DNA of 22,417 nt from Blastomyces gilchristii SLH14081 (GCF_000003855.2 NW_003101681.1:4770188-4792604), one strand, 5' to 3'. Positions 1 through 10,290 are shown, counted from the stretch's first letter. Notes: generated by a model not told the origin, from the sequence alone. Numbers and translations: made by a program.

Positions 1-140
1 ACACAGCAGCTGAGATGCAAACCCGGTTGGCAATGCAGCTGGTGGCATCGACATTGCGTTAGAGCACGTTAAGCGCTCAACCCCGAAGTAAAGGAATCGA
101 TTCATTGTGGGCGCCGTATTTGTATCTTTCTTTGATTCTC
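1..140. other. Normal-composition flank, possible edge of a host gene
   Basis: This stretch has balanced GC and several CpGs (for example around 49, 68, 74 and 84), unlike almost everything that follows, so it has escaped the hypermutation seen elsewhere. On the plus strand one frame is open from about 14 to a TAA at 90-92. On the minus strand a frame is open from an ATG near 106 to the window edge. Neither gives a protein I recognise, and both are short enough to be chance. It is either unique host sequence or a short insertion. I cannot choose between a 3' exon and intergenic DNA. Confidence 0.4.
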
Positions 141-340
141 ACGTTTCTGAGCTGAATACTTCAGCATAACTGAAAGAGCAGACACAGTTTTGTAAGAGAT
201 ATCTGATCACATGTGCAGATGATCAGTCTTCAAGACTCTGCTGCAACTGTGTGTACTCTGGTGTTCAGCTTCTCTGAAGTCTGTGCATTTCTGACAGCCT
301 TCATATCAAATGTAATAATTGTCTGTATCACAGGCATGAT
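141..340. other. AT-rich stretch, nothing identified
   Basis: Composition shifts here from normal to the AT-rich, CpG-poor texture of the mutated elements. The match between chromovirus copies 1 and 3 fades near 340, so this piece is either a copy 1-specific 3' tail or a different mutated repeat. A short plus-strand open frame at 213-404 encodes a hydrophobic stretch, but it runs across the edge of the retroelement homology and has no supporting context. I do not call it a gene. Confidence 0.3.
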
Positions 341-631
341 ACTCTCTGCTTCTTTGAAGAAGAAAATTGATAGTTATGAAGAGATTGAATGTTGTGAGTG
401 TTAATAATATGAATATGAGTTTTCTTTATTTTTTCTTTGTTAATCTCTAAATTGCATTCACAGCCCTGTTTATTTTCTTGTTTTTTAGCTTTAATGAGAA
501 TATATTTTCTTCTTTTCTTGTGTACACTGCAGACTGTTCATTTCAGTAGAAACTCATTATCTTATAGACTAGGATTTGCAAATGACAGTGTTAATATCTT
601 TATCACAATCAGGTTCTTAGCAAAGATCATG
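340..631 (-). other. 3' untranslated tail of copy 1
   Basis: No protein is supported here. The stretch aligns with copy 3 at about 20960-21310 in the opposite orientation, so it belongs to the element. On the minus strand it has purine-rich runs, for example near 505-525, that could have been a polypurine tract. No 3' LTR with the TGTAAGAA start follows. The plus-strand open frame at 437-640 lies entirely inside this conserved tail and I regard it as accidental. Confidence 0.55.
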
Positions 632-850
632 TCATTCTGACTTGTCAGAATTCACAGTATGAAAGTCATGTCTCAGCTTCTACAGATATTTTATCTGTCT
701 GAATAATTCTCAAGTGAACTCATTCATCTTGTCAGAATACTCTTGTCACTGAATCTTGAATCAGAGCTCACAATCTCACTTCTCTGAGTCAATAATTTCT
801 TTAATCTGATATTCTCTTTCACTCTCTAGTGCTTCATAGACAGAGTGATG
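632..850 (-). pseudogene. C-terminal chromodomain of copy 1
   Basis: After the integrase the same frame contains YEALESEREYQIKEIIDS and then a W-E-L pattern typical of a chromodomain (start of the fold, a Lys/Trp-rich middle, and a TWE-like segment). Chromodomains at this place define chromoviruses and guide insertion to marked chromatin. Several Trp codons now read TGA. The TGA at 632-634 may be the true end or another mutated Trp. Copy 3 has the equivalent at about 20280-20440, interrupted near its end by a MITE. Confidence 0.72.
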
Positions 851-999
851 AGTCACAGAGTTCTCTTCTGAGAATTTCTTATATTTACAGAGCAAAGAGA
901 CATGAAAAATATTATATATCTGTAACTCAGATAACAGTTTCAATCTATAGAACTGCAGACTAACTTTCTTTATAATCTTATAAGACTCTGTCTGTAAGA

Positions 1000-2100
1000 G
1001 ATTCAGCTTCTTACTAGATCTCTATATAATAATATTTTCTAGACTCAGTCAGACTCTATCATCTTTCTTGAAACTCTTTGTAATATACTTAAAGTCATAG
1101 TATCTCTTCTGATACTCTTAAGCCTTTCTCAAGAATTCATGAGCTTTCTCCTGAATCTCCTGAATTCTCTCAGCTTATTCACAGACATTATCACACTCTA
1201 TAGTATACTCTCACAGGTTCATCAAGATTATCTGCAGATGAGTCTCAGTGAGCATCTCAAAGAGAGTTTTATCTGTGCTGACATGTTTTAAGTTATTATA
1301 CATGAACTCTGTGAGTAATAATTAATATACTCAGTTATTCTGATTGTAATTAACAAAGCACTGCAGATACTGTTTTAATATACTTATCAGGCATTCTATC
1401 TGATCATCTATCTGTTAATGAAAAGTCATACTTAGATCTCATAAGATCTTCAGTATAGTTATCAGATCAGATCAGAACTCTTCTACAAAGATTGATTCTC
1501 TATCTGAGATAATATTCACAGATAACTCATGTAACTGAATCACATCACAGATGAAGATATGAGTTAAATTCTTTGACTTCAAGTCCTTGTAAGTGAATAT
1601 AAAGTGTGTTATCTTGATGAAGTGATTCACTATCATCAGCACACTGTCAAAGCAGGCATCATATATGTCCTTGCTTTCAGAAAGGCTCACAAGAGCATTC
1701 ATTTCTAGCTGTTCCCAAGGTTCTCACAGAATGAGTAGAGAAGTAAGTTCTTTATATGATCTGAACTGCACTATCTATGAATTCTGATAAACAGTATAAG
1801 AATTCACTATCTTCTTCACAAGTTCTCACATCTTCAGTCAGAAGTATTTTCTTATGAGTAACTCATGAGTTCTAGTATCTGTAAAATGACCTGCTAGAGA
1901 AAAGTCATGATATCTTTTGATAAGTTCTACATGTAGAAACTCATTCACAGGCACATAAATTCAGCTCTCTCTTTGCAAGAGGTCATTTAAGTCTCTTCAA
2001 TTCTTTGTTTCTACAGAGTTGATCTCTGCTGTGAGCAGTTTCTGAATATATTAAGTATATTCATTCTTCAGTTGCAGTTCAGACAATCTGAATAAAAGAT
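1000..2100 (-). pseudogene. Integrase of chromovirus copy 1 (degenerate)
   Basis: Integrase joins element DNA to the host chromosome. The clearest part is the catalytic core at 1472-1702, with DACFDSVLMIVNHFIK followed by ISDRES. This matches the gypsy core around its first and second catalytic aspartates. The first Asp has become Asn and the second is kept, while the Gly after DR has become Glu. The zinc-binding HHCC region upstream (about 1850-2050) is too mutated to assign residue by residue. The frame is the same as Gag and RT. The C-terminal part runs into the chromodomain without a break in frame. Confidence 0.78.
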
Positions 2101-2389
2101 CTTATAAAGACTTATACTCTGTTTTCTCTTACATCAGGTCTTTCACAGCACTTCTCAAAGCTCACAAATTCTTCAGATTATAGATACCCTCTTCAAGAAT
2201 TCTTACAGAGATTCTCAGAGTGTTGACTCTCAGTGTCATAGAGAGTAGTTGTACAGGCTTCTTTCCTCTCTTTTCTCTCTTCTCTTGCAGGGGATTGAGA
2301 GACTCTTCAGTCAATCTCTTCACAACACTCAGTCTGAGCATTCTGTGAAGCTTTTCTGTCTTCTCTAGTCTTTCTGTATCTGTCATCCT

Positions 2390-4400
2390 AGTCTTCTTAA
2401 CATAGTCTGGCCTGTGAGAGAGTTCATTCACTGAGTTCTTAGTTCTCTTGATATGTTCTATCTTGAATCAGAACTCACTCAGTCTCTGAGCTCAGTGAAT
2501 CTGTCACTGTGAGAGTTTCTTGATTGAAGCAAACTGTTACAAGCTGTTATGATCAGTTCTAACAGTAATCACTGTTATAAGATTCTCAAAGTAGTAACAT
2601 CAGTGATGAAAGAATTTCACTATTATAAGAAGCTTCTGATCATAAATGTCATAGTTGATCTCTGTGAGTTGCATCTTCTGTGAGAAAAAGGCCACTGAAA
2701 CTCAGTTCTCATTTGACTGTAGTTATGAGACTATTTCTGAAATCACAAAGAAGAAGATATCTGTCTTCAATCTGATTAAGAGTAAGAGATCAAAGTGAAA
2801 CAGTATCACTATATCTGTGAATATCTGTTTCAATCTTGCAAAGACCTTGTGAGCTTCTGAAGTAAGAAAGTTCTCACAGTTCTTTCTTCTCAACAATCTT
2901 TTCATTCTCTGTTCATGAAATGACTTCTTCTTGTTTTCATTCTTCAGCATGTCTGTAAGAGTCAAGAAGATTCTCATGAACACAAAGATAAACTGTCTAT
3001 AGAAATTCACAAAGCTCAGAAAGATCTGAATCTCATGAATACTAGTTAACTTCAGTCATGATAGAATAGTCTCAATCTATAAAGATTTCATCTGAATATC
3101 ATCTGCAGTGATTACATATTCTAGGAAATTAATTCAGCAGATACTGAAGTTGCACTTTACAAGCTTAATATACAGTTCTGTCTTATCTAAGACCTTCAAC
3201 ACACTTCACACATGCTCAGTGTGTTCTTCCTTCTTCACAGAGTACACTATCACATTATTCAGATATATTATCACAAAGACATTCAGATATACATGAAGTG
3301 TTTTATTGATGAAAGACTGAAATACTGTGAGGACATTAGTCAGACTAAAAGACATCACTAGATATTCAAACAGTCTCAGTGCAGTTCTAAAGACAGTCTT
3401 TCATTCATTCTCAGACTGTATTCACAGCTGTGTATATACATTGATCACATTCAGTTGTATGAATATGACAGCTTTCACAAGACAGTTGATCACATTCTCA
3501 ATCAGAGACAGAAAATAGCAGCTCTTTGTTATCTTGAAGTTCAGGTCACAGTAGTCTACACATAATCTGAGATCTTCATTCTTCTTCTTCATAAACATCA
3601 CAGAGACTTCTGCAGAGGCCTGTGAAGATCAGATAAAGTCATTCTTCAGATTCTTCTTCACATAGGTCTGTAAGACCTCTGTCTCATGATGAGAGAGCTT
3701 ATAGATTGATTCTCAGAAGGGTTTCTGTCCTTCTATCAAATCTATTACTAGATTCTTCTCACAGTGAGAAGAAAGCTCAGCTGTCTTAGCTGAACTGAAC
3801 ATCTCTGTGAGATCTCAGTATTTCTCTGATATCTGAAGCTCAGTTTTCATGACTGTGAGATTCTCAGACACTTACAAAGTCATCATATAGATGAGCTTGT
3901 CTCCTCTAATCAACTCTACAGTATCAACTGCTTCTACCTTCACAAGTGAGTCTATCAACACTGATTGAAAGTATAAACCTGACTCACAGACAGCTATGTG
4001 TGAATTGTGTCTTTGAAGTCATGCAAGTCTTAAATACATATCATCTGTGATGTCTGTGATAATCACAGTTTCTGCAAATCTTCTCCAGATTTCAGAGAGA
4101 TCTTGTAATTTAAAGATGACTCTTATAAGTCTCTCAGCTCTCAGATCTGAGTTCTCACATCCTGCTTATTACAAGAGCAGGTTCTCAGTCTTCATCTTTC
4201 AGTTTATTCACTCTGTGAGCTTTAGAGACATCACAGTGACCTGGGATTCTGAGTTCATCAATACTTCTCATGCTTGCAGGGCAGCAGCATCACAGCACAG
4301 TCTCTTCTCATGAGCAAGCATTTTCATTAAGAAAGCAACAGATTCAGATGTCAGCTTCAAGACTCTTAAGAAGGCTGTTGCTGACTCTGTTCATGACTTC
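2390..4400 (-). pseudogene. Pol of copy 1: protease, reverse transcriptase and RNase H (degenerate)
   Basis: This is the continuation of the Gag frame. The protease active site at 4244-4255 reads NSES where the family has Asp-Ser-Gly-Ser; the catalytic Asp and the Gly are both lost by G-to-A changes. RT block B, with CVDY and the following DLN, lies at about 3534-3605. The RT catalytic box at 3254-3265 reads YLNN in place of YLDD, so both metal-binding aspartates are gone. The RT/RNase H connection and RNase H start lie at 2723-3010 and include NFYRQF and LTDMLK. RNase H ends near 2390 at a recognisable HRPDY. Motifs, order and spacing make Ty3/gypsy Pol secure. The protein is dead. Confidence 0.87.
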
Positions 4401-4411
4401 TCAAATTTCTA

Positions 4412-5494
4412 TTTTGATTTGTTCAGACAGTTTGCACAGAGATGTTCTGATTTAGAATAGATGAAGCAGAGTCTCTTTTTCTTAATCTCTCTGTTATACA
4501 CTCTGTTCACAGGAGCTTGTGAAGCTCTCTCTCTCTGCTCAGTAGTCAGACATGAATCTCTCTGTGTCTTGTCATCTTTTTCTGACAAATCTGTCCTCTG
4601 TTGTTCTAGCTCTTGTAGAGCTGATTGATGATTCACTCTCTGCAGATCTGTGACTCTCACAGTGATTCACAAGTGATGAATAAGAGTCATCAGTTTCTCC
4701 AGAGTCAAGAGCTTAGAGTCTTGCTCAATGAGCTTGTTCTGCATGTCTTTATTCAGTCTCTTTGCAAATATCATCATTCAGGTCTTGTTTCAGAGCCCTG
4801 TTTTCACAGATCTCAATTCACATCACAATTCTATAAAGCACTGTGAGTAGTCTTTATCAGATTTCTCACCTCTTTTTCTAATATTGATAATTGCAGCTCA
4901 GATATTCTCTGTTCAGCTCACAGAGTTCTTCAACTTATTCTCTAGATAGGTCTTGAGAACAGATTATCAGAATCTCTCATGATCATTCTCTAGATGATTC
5001 AGCCAGTTCTTGACTTCAGTGTAATAGAGGCCTGTCATTGCATAGATGACAGCTTCTTCATCTTTCATATCACACAGTCAGGCTTGTGAGTCAATTTCAA
5101 ATACAAACTCACAAAAGCTTTTATAGATTGTGATTCAATAGATGGCCTTAAGTGATTATAACTTGAGAAAGTTTCTTTTCAGTTCACAGGTGTTTCTGAA
5201 GATCATGTCTAGAGACTCAGTTCAAGAGTGTTTGCAGGCAGTAAGCATTCCTTGTAGAAAAATAGCTTGATCCTGTGGAAGATGCTCAAGAATATTCTTC
5301 ACTGAGATTGATTTATTCATGGGTTCAGAGAGTTCCTCTGTCATAGATGCAGAGAATGATGTTCTGCAAGTGATTGGTAAGTTCTCTGGGACCTCTTCCA
5401 CAGGGGTTATTCATGATTCAGGTGGCTGCTTCTGAGTGCCTGCAGTAGGGTTCACAGGGGTTGAAGCATGTGAGTTTCTAGTTCTTTCAGTCAT
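4412..5494 (-). pseudogene. Gag of chromovirus copy 1 (degenerate)
   Basis: Gag forms the virus-like particle and binds element RNA through a C-terminal zinc knuckle. The start is the ATG at 5492-5494, the first Met after the leader. It is followed by a Thr/Pro/Gln-rich stretch and then a charged helical region. A CX2CX4HX4C knuckle spans 4427-4468. The spacing is exact, but the second Cys has become Tyr, which one G-to-A change in the Cys codon explains. Stops inside are TGA and TAG types expected from mutated Trp and Gln codons. The homologous parts of copies 2 and 3 carry still more transitions. It is not functional. Confidence 0.8.
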
Positions 5495-5589
5495 AACAGG
5501 CAGTTGCTGACTGACTGAGCTTGAAATGTAAGAATAAATGCTTGCAGGCAATTATTCAGGTGTTTGCAGCTTGACATGATATATACTGT

Positions 5590-5783
5590 TAACTACTAGA
5601 AGTGTTCACAGTAGAAAGATAAATGTAGAGGTTAAATGTATAATAGCATTCAAGCTGAGTTGTAAATAGTATTCGCAAACTCCAGTCTATATAGTTGTGT
5701 GTAGTCAAGGGCCGCTAGCCCTATTGATTATGCAAGAGATAGAAATAGGGGTAAAGGATCCGCAAGAAGCGGGATTTCTTACA
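5590..5783 (-). repeat. Probable 5' LTR of chromovirus copy 1
   Basis: The outer end is defined by the TG terminus at 5783, shared with copy 2 at 15117. The inner end is inferred. It lies before the Gag ATG at 5494, probably near the TTAACA around 5590. A TATA-like TCTATATAG lies at 5686-5694. Close to the terminus is a short palindrome, CCGCAAGAAGCGG, at about 5760-5772, kept in copy 2. This part keeps several CpGs although the element interior has essentially none. Confidence 0.55.
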
Positions 5784-6270
5784 TTATTCTATATATCTTT
5801 ATTTAGTCTTTTTATAAATATTATTATTCAGATCTTGTTTCAGAGCTCTGTTTTCATAAATTTTAATTTATATTATAATTTTATAAAGTGCTGTAAGTAG
5901 TCTTTATCAGATTTCTTATCTCTTTTTCTAATATTAATAATTATAATTTAGATATTCTGTATCTAACTTATAGAGTCTTTTAACTTATTCTCTAGATAGA
6001 TTTTAAAAATGAATTAGTAGAATCTCTTATAATTATTCTCTAGATAATTCAGTTAATTCTTGACTTTAATATAGTAAAGATCTGTTATTATACAGATAAC
6101 AGCTTCTTTATCTTTTATATCACACAGCTAAGCTTGTGAGTTAATTTTAAATACAAACTTATAAAAGCTTTGATAGATTGTAATTTAATAGATAATTTTA
6201 AGTAATTATAACTTAAGAAAGTTTCTTTTCAGTTTATAAGTATCTCTGAAGTTTATGTCTAGAGACTCAG
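5784..6270 (-). mobile_element. Chromovirus copy 2, left part (Gag fragment)
   Basis: The sequence aligns base for base with copy 1 at about 4735-5219, same orientation, differing almost only by C-to-T and G-to-A, many of them at CpA (so TpA). It begins directly at the TG terminus of copy 1 (5783/5784) and ends at the 5' LTR of the nested element (6270/6271). It covers the middle of Gag. There is no open frame. The matching continuation resumes at 14554. Confidence 0.88.
6267..6270. repeat. Target-site duplication, left (TCAG)
   Basis: TCAG immediately precedes the 5' LTR, and TTAG (14550-14553) immediately follows the 3' LTR. Copy 1 has a single TCAG at the equivalent empty site (about 5216-5219). 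The one difference is a C-to-T transition. Confidence 0.7.
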
Positions 6271-6376
6271 TGTAGTTCGGCAGAACGTACAATCATCGGA
6301 TAATAACACGGCCGCTTCCGAACTTGCTTACGAATGTAAAGGGGCCATAGCAGCCATTAATTAATTTAGTATACAG

Positions 6377-6383
6377 TATATAA
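6377..6383 (+). promoter_or_regulatory. TATA box of the 5' LTR
   Basis: TATATAA lies just before the LTR hairpin at 6386-6417 and is identical in the 3' LTR (14489-14495). This is the natural place for the RNA polymerase II start of the element transcript. Confidence 0.5.
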
Positions 6384-6385
6384 GA

Positions 6386-6417
6386 AGCCGGCGTACACCT
6401 GTAATTGTATGCTGGCT
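6386..6417 (+). other. LTR hairpin (5' copy)
   Basis: Arms 6386-6397 and 6406-6417 (12 nt each) enclose an 8-nt loop. Two positions are now G-T pairs, which stay paired as G-U in RNA. The 3' LTR version is perfectly paired. It lies just downstream of the TATA box, so it may sit at the start of the R region. Confidence 0.65.
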
Positions 6418-6437
6418 CAAGCAACCTTTGAATCACA

Positions 6438-6880
6438 TCTGATAGCATGTCTAAAAACTGGTGAGAAGTGCAGGCTTCTTCAGAGTGTGATAATTTCATC
6501 TACAAAGTGATTTATAGTTATTATGTCAGTGTGATTCTAGAACATCTTAAAAGATAGTGTATGAAGAGTGATGAGCAGAAGAGCATCTAATTGACACTGC
6601 TTTGCTTGTTAAGAGAAAACTTCATGCCCAGGTAAATGCCATGTATGATATGTGAACAGATGAGATGTGAGAAAGAGAATGAGAGTAGTAAACAAGATTC
6701 AAAGAAGTTCACTCTCTATCTAAAAGAAGAATAAAAAGAGAAAGTGATCATCATCAGAGTCATATAATGATAACAGAAATTATATAATGATATAGTGATA
6801 TAATGATAGACATTGTACAATTAACAAGAAATCACTGAAATAAATATCTTCTCTAGTTAATATAAATAATATTCTTCTCT
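6438..6880 (+). other. Leader of the nested element
   Basis: About 440 bp between the 5' LTR and the first recognisable Gag frame. The sequence right after the LTR, TCTGATAGCATG, should hold the primer-binding site, but it does not start with the TGG expected for pairing to a tRNA CCA end, so the primer is unknown. No protein is supported. Purine-rich runs occur near 6660-6740. Confidence 0.45.
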
Positions 6881-8051
6881 GCTATCTGAACTGAAAGATA
6901 TGCAGAATCTCTCAGAGAATTTACTTGAAGCAGTAAGAAAAACAGCTGAGACTGCTGAACTGAAATTGAAGCTCTATATATATATAAGAATTCTAAATGA
7001 AAGTGAGGTCTTGTGTATACAGTGACAGACTGAGACAGAAGTCAAACAACAATTAATATTCACTGTAGATCAAGTATTCACTATGAAGAGCTTCACTGAC
7101 ATAATTATCATCATTAGTAAGAATAGAGAAAACCAGGTCTTAGATCTGCAGCAGAAGATTAAATATTTACACAGATAGATAACTACACTGAATCTGAAAA
7201 TCTTATCATAATTGTTTATAATCTCTTCAGAAGTGTATACATCATCTGAGATCACTGTGTAGAATGAGAATTCAAAAATAAAATACATCAAGTCAGAAGA
7301 TCTGCTGAAGTTATTAAGCTTCAATGACAACTGAAAAAATAATGCTGTAATCAGCTAGCTAAGTCAGATATAATTATATCATTAGATTAAATGTGAACTT
7401 ACAGACAGACAGTTAACAGAATTTTAACAAGTCTTAAGATCTGCTACATTTCTACACAGAAAAGTGAAGTCATTGTAAATAACTAATGAAAAGATGAATC
7501 TCACACATCTGAAATGATATTCATTTTTATAAACATAAAATGAGTTTTTCAAATGAATCTTATACAACTTTGAGAAAGTGAATATATAAGATAAGTATTA
7601 CAAATGCTTCACTAAGTGTAGATAAGTGAGTAATCTTACATCATACTTTACACACTTCAGTTTATACTATCTCATATTGAATAAAGAGCTTCTAACATCT
7701 TTCTGTTTATAGATCTTTATTCATAATCTTATATCTGAGTTAAGAGTGAAATGAAAATGCTTAATCTCACAGTCAGACACAGTGAAGAAAGTATATAACA
7801 TTCTCATTGTATAAGAATAAGTAAGTCAACTATGGCAGAAAATACTGTAATTAAGTATGTCTTAATAGAGAATAAGTAATCAGACTTTTACAACACAAGT
7901 CACACACTCAGACATAATGAATCTAGATTTGAATATTATTGCTAAAGCATTAAATTCTCTGAAAAAGAAATTCTCTGAGTGAAAATCTTAATATTATAAG
8001 CATCAAGCTTGCTTCAACTGCAGATGCTAAAATCATAATATAAAAGATTGT
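6881..8051 (+). pseudogene. Gag of nested element, with zinc knuckle
   Basis: The frame holding CTA at 6882 reads a charged, Glu/Lys/Leu-rich, coiled-coil-like N-terminal part (LSELKDMQNLSENLLEAV and onward), then a poorly preserved middle. It ends with a retroviral zinc knuckle at 8010-8051, whose Cys, Cys, His and Cys are all present with exact CX2CX4HX4C spacing. One codon inside the knuckle is now a TAA stop. The true start cannot be fixed. Minus-strand open frames at 7070-7330 and 8014-8250 are antisense shadows of this Glu/Lys-rich coding. Stops are of the mutated Gln/Trp type. Confidence 0.68.
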
Positions 8052-8720
8052 ATACAGTATACACAGTCAAGAGAAATAAGAAAGTCAAAAAACTAGCAGA
8101 ATCAGTAAGCTCAGAGACACTCACTGATATTCTATAAAAAGTCTTCAAACTGAAAGAGATGTCTATATTAGATAACTCTCTGAATTCTGTGAATATCAAG
8201 AGAAAGCAGACTTCTGAATAGAATGCAGATAAGAATAATAAAGTAAACACTCATCTCAATGTCTTAAGATCTGAAATGTTAATGTATAAAGAACACTTGA
8301 GTAAGAATTGAGAGATGACTGCAAAAGTGTTAGTAGATATAGAAGCTTCTACATAATATATTAGTAATTATATAATTCAAAGACTGAAAGAGATCTGCTG
8401 AGTGAGAAATCTCTGATATATAAGATTATCTAATAATTAATATTTGATATTATCTGTAAGAGTAAGAGTTCTCTTGCACTTTGAAGAATAATTTTGCTAT
8501 ATTTAAGTATGAGAGCTGCAGAACATGAAATACAATCTTATTCTCAGACTTAATTAATTTCAAAGATTTAATCTGCAGATTCAATGATGTATATGTCATA
8601 TACAGTTAACTGATAAGAAGAAAATGATTCATACAATTCTATTAACTGATATGAGAAGAACATTTCACATCTCTGATATAGAAGAATTAAATCTACTTAT
8701 ACATTAATAAGTAAAGAGAA
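8052..8720 (+). pseudogene. Aspartic protease region of nested element
   Basis: Right after the knuckle the readable frame moves by -1 and stays in the new phase through Pol. The retroviral protease motif is at 8336-8350. It reads D-I-E-A-S after VLV, where the family has Asp-Thr-Gly-Ala-Ser. The catalytic Asp is kept, Thr has become Ile and Gly has become Glu, by one C-to-T and one G-to-A change. Upstream linker residues (8054-8318) are rich in Lys, Ser and Asn. The protease would be dead because the Gly of the flexible loop is lost. Confidence 0.72.
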
Positions 8721-8979
8721 TAATTTACAAGATCTCATCTAAAAGCATTCTGTATATCATACAGAATCTGAAAGCAGAGAAAACTAAGATAAAGAATATA
8801 TAGAAGAATAAGTGTATGAAGAAGCTTCTGAAGAAGTATGAAAAGATCTTTTAAACAGATCTTTCATCAGAATTATCACTAAAATGAGAATTTGTATATG
8901 AGATTAACATGAGAAATATAAAATCAGTGAATCAGAATGCATACTCTCTGTTATAAACATATCTTAAAGAACAGAAGTG

Positions 8980-9720
8980 TCAGATCACAGATCTTCTAGA
9001 ACATGATCTCATATAACTCTTATCAAGTATGTGAGGCTTCTCAGTTCTATTTATGAAAAAGACAGATAAGAAGTGACAGATGTGTATTGATTATTAAGCA
9101 CTTAATAAGCTTATAATTAAGAATGAATATTCACTGTCACAGATTCAATAACAGTTGAATACAGTTGAAAACACTTAATATCTATCAAAGATCAATCTTC
9201 TCTCAGAATACTGATAGATTTATATAAGTAAACTGTCAGTTCTACAAATCATGTTTAATATATAATAAAAAAAGTTCAAATTTCTGATAATATTATTCAG
9301 TCTGATCAATGCACTCATTATCTTTTAAATAATAATAAATACAATTCTTTATAAACAGAATGAAATCTCATATCTTATATATCTTGATAAAATTCTAGTC
9401 TTTTCAAACTTATACAATGAATATCTGAAGTATCTCAATGAAGTGCTTACAACTCTGACAGAGTATAAGCTCTATATTAAATTAACAAAGTATGTGTTTG
9501 AAATGAAAGAGTTGAAGTTTGTAGAATATGTAGTGAGTGATGACTATATACATCTCATCTCAGAGAAATTGAATATTATAGTAAATTAACTGCAGCTGAG
9601 AAATGTATATCATGTACAACAGTTTCTTGAGTTAATCTCATATTATTATAGATTTATCAAGAATTTTGTATAAATATCTGCATCACTCTCAGATCTCTTA
9701 AGAGAAATAGATACAAATCT
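8980..9720 (+). pseudogene. Reverse transcriptase of nested element
   Basis: The frame beginning with TCA at 9023 shows the RT series in order: FSVLFMKKTDKK with MCIDY and ALNKL (about 9035-9110), a SKINLLSEY segment with QIYI-like residues (about 9185-9235), the catalytic box as IYLDKILVFS near 9380-9410, and a thumb with ELKFVEYVVSDDYI near 9510-9550. One Asp of the YLDD pair is now Lys. The phase is the same as protease and integrase. Many TGA codons stand at expected Trp positions. Confidence 0.85.
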
Positions 9721-10290
9721 GTGAAAGAAGAAGTTTTATTCAATTATCTGAAATACTGTGTGTGAAGAGACTTTTCTCATACTGAGAGAATATATAATAA
9801 CATTCTCAGTACTTATTTAATCAGATCATGATAAATCTTTCTATATTAAGACAGATGCATCTGAATGAGCTATCAAAGATACTCTTCTACAGATGAGTAA
9901 GAATAGCAAGCTGTATCTGATAATGTACAATGATAGAAAACTATCAGACACTGAGCTCAATTACTCAGTATATGAAAAGGAATTACTAGTAATCAAGCAT
10001 ACACTGATGTTATGAAATAGATATATTAATAATCAGTATATAACAACAGTGATTATAAATCACAAAAGTCTTATTTATCTATAATTAATAATAAAACCTT
10101 TCAAATGCTTAGTATATTGAATCTCAGAGTTTTAAGCATATAATCTTCATATCAAATATTAAAAGAGATTGAATACTGTGATGTCTGATGTAATCAGTTA
10201 TAGACTCAATTTCATAAGTGAGAGTTCTGTGAACTAGATATAAGAGAAGTTTGTGTTAAACACACTGAGAGAGTGTAAGAAATGAGAATG
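9721..10290 (+). pseudogene. RNase H of nested element
   Basis: This removes RNA from the RNA-DNA hybrid during reverse transcription. It holds the conserved TDASE at about 9851-9865, then RKLSDTELNYSVYEKELLVIKH near 9935-10000 (the Glu of the active site lies here), and NHKSLIYL near 10060-10080. Here the expected Asp before HKS has become Asn. It closes with a degenerate version of the usual Pol spacer (SDVISYRLN, about 10180-10210). The order and spacing are standard for Ty3/gypsy. Confidence 0.82.

Larger units (their letters stand above)
340..5783 (-). mobile_element. Chromovirus (Ty3/gypsy) copy 1, hypermutated
   Basis: A nearly full-length Ty3/gypsy element reads right to left. The right terminus at 5783 begins TGTAAGAA on the minus strand, as an LTR start should, and the same terminus recurs in copy 2 at 15117. 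Gag, protease, RT, RNase H, integrase and a C-terminal chromodomain follow in the usual order. All landmarks fall in the same minus frame from an ATG at 5494 to a TGA at 632-634, 1621 codons, so copy 1 has suffered substitutions but no net frameshift over its coding region. No 3' LTR matching the 5' end is visible left of the chromodomain. The left limit at 340 is where similarity to copy 3 ends, so it is approximate. Confidence 0.88.
6271..6437 (+). repeat. 5' LTR of nested element (167 bp)
   Basis: It starts TGTAGTTCGG and ends GAATCACA. It pairs over its whole length with 14383-14549. I count about 20 differences, essentially all transitions, mostly CpG to TpG or CpA, with a single transversion. 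It contains a TATA box and a long hairpin. About nine CpGs survive, against roughly four in the 7.9-kb interior. Confidence 0.92.

Noticed and set aside
213..404. Plus-strand open frame with a hydrophobic segment
   Set aside because: It spans the edge of the mutated element tail, has no homolog in copy 3, and its length is within chance for this composition.
437..640. Plus-strand open frame
   Set aside because: It lies antisense to the conserved 3' tail of the chromovirus, and copy 3 does not keep it open.
3108..3518. Plus-strand open frames at 3108-3296 and 3327-3518
   Set aside because: They are antisense to the RT region of copy 1, whose motifs are clear on the minus strand.
4047..4846. 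Plus-strand open frames opposite Gag and protease of copy 1
   Set aside because: The minus strand carries the zinc knuckle and protease motifs; the plus frames are shadows.
5697..5900. Plus-strand open frame across the copy 1/copy 2 junction
   Set aside because: It joins an LTR end to an unrelated Gag fragment, so the frame cannot be ancestral.
6293..6499. Minus-strand open frame in the 5' LTR
   Set aside because: It lies mostly inside the LTR and crosses its boundary; the 3' LTR does not keep it.
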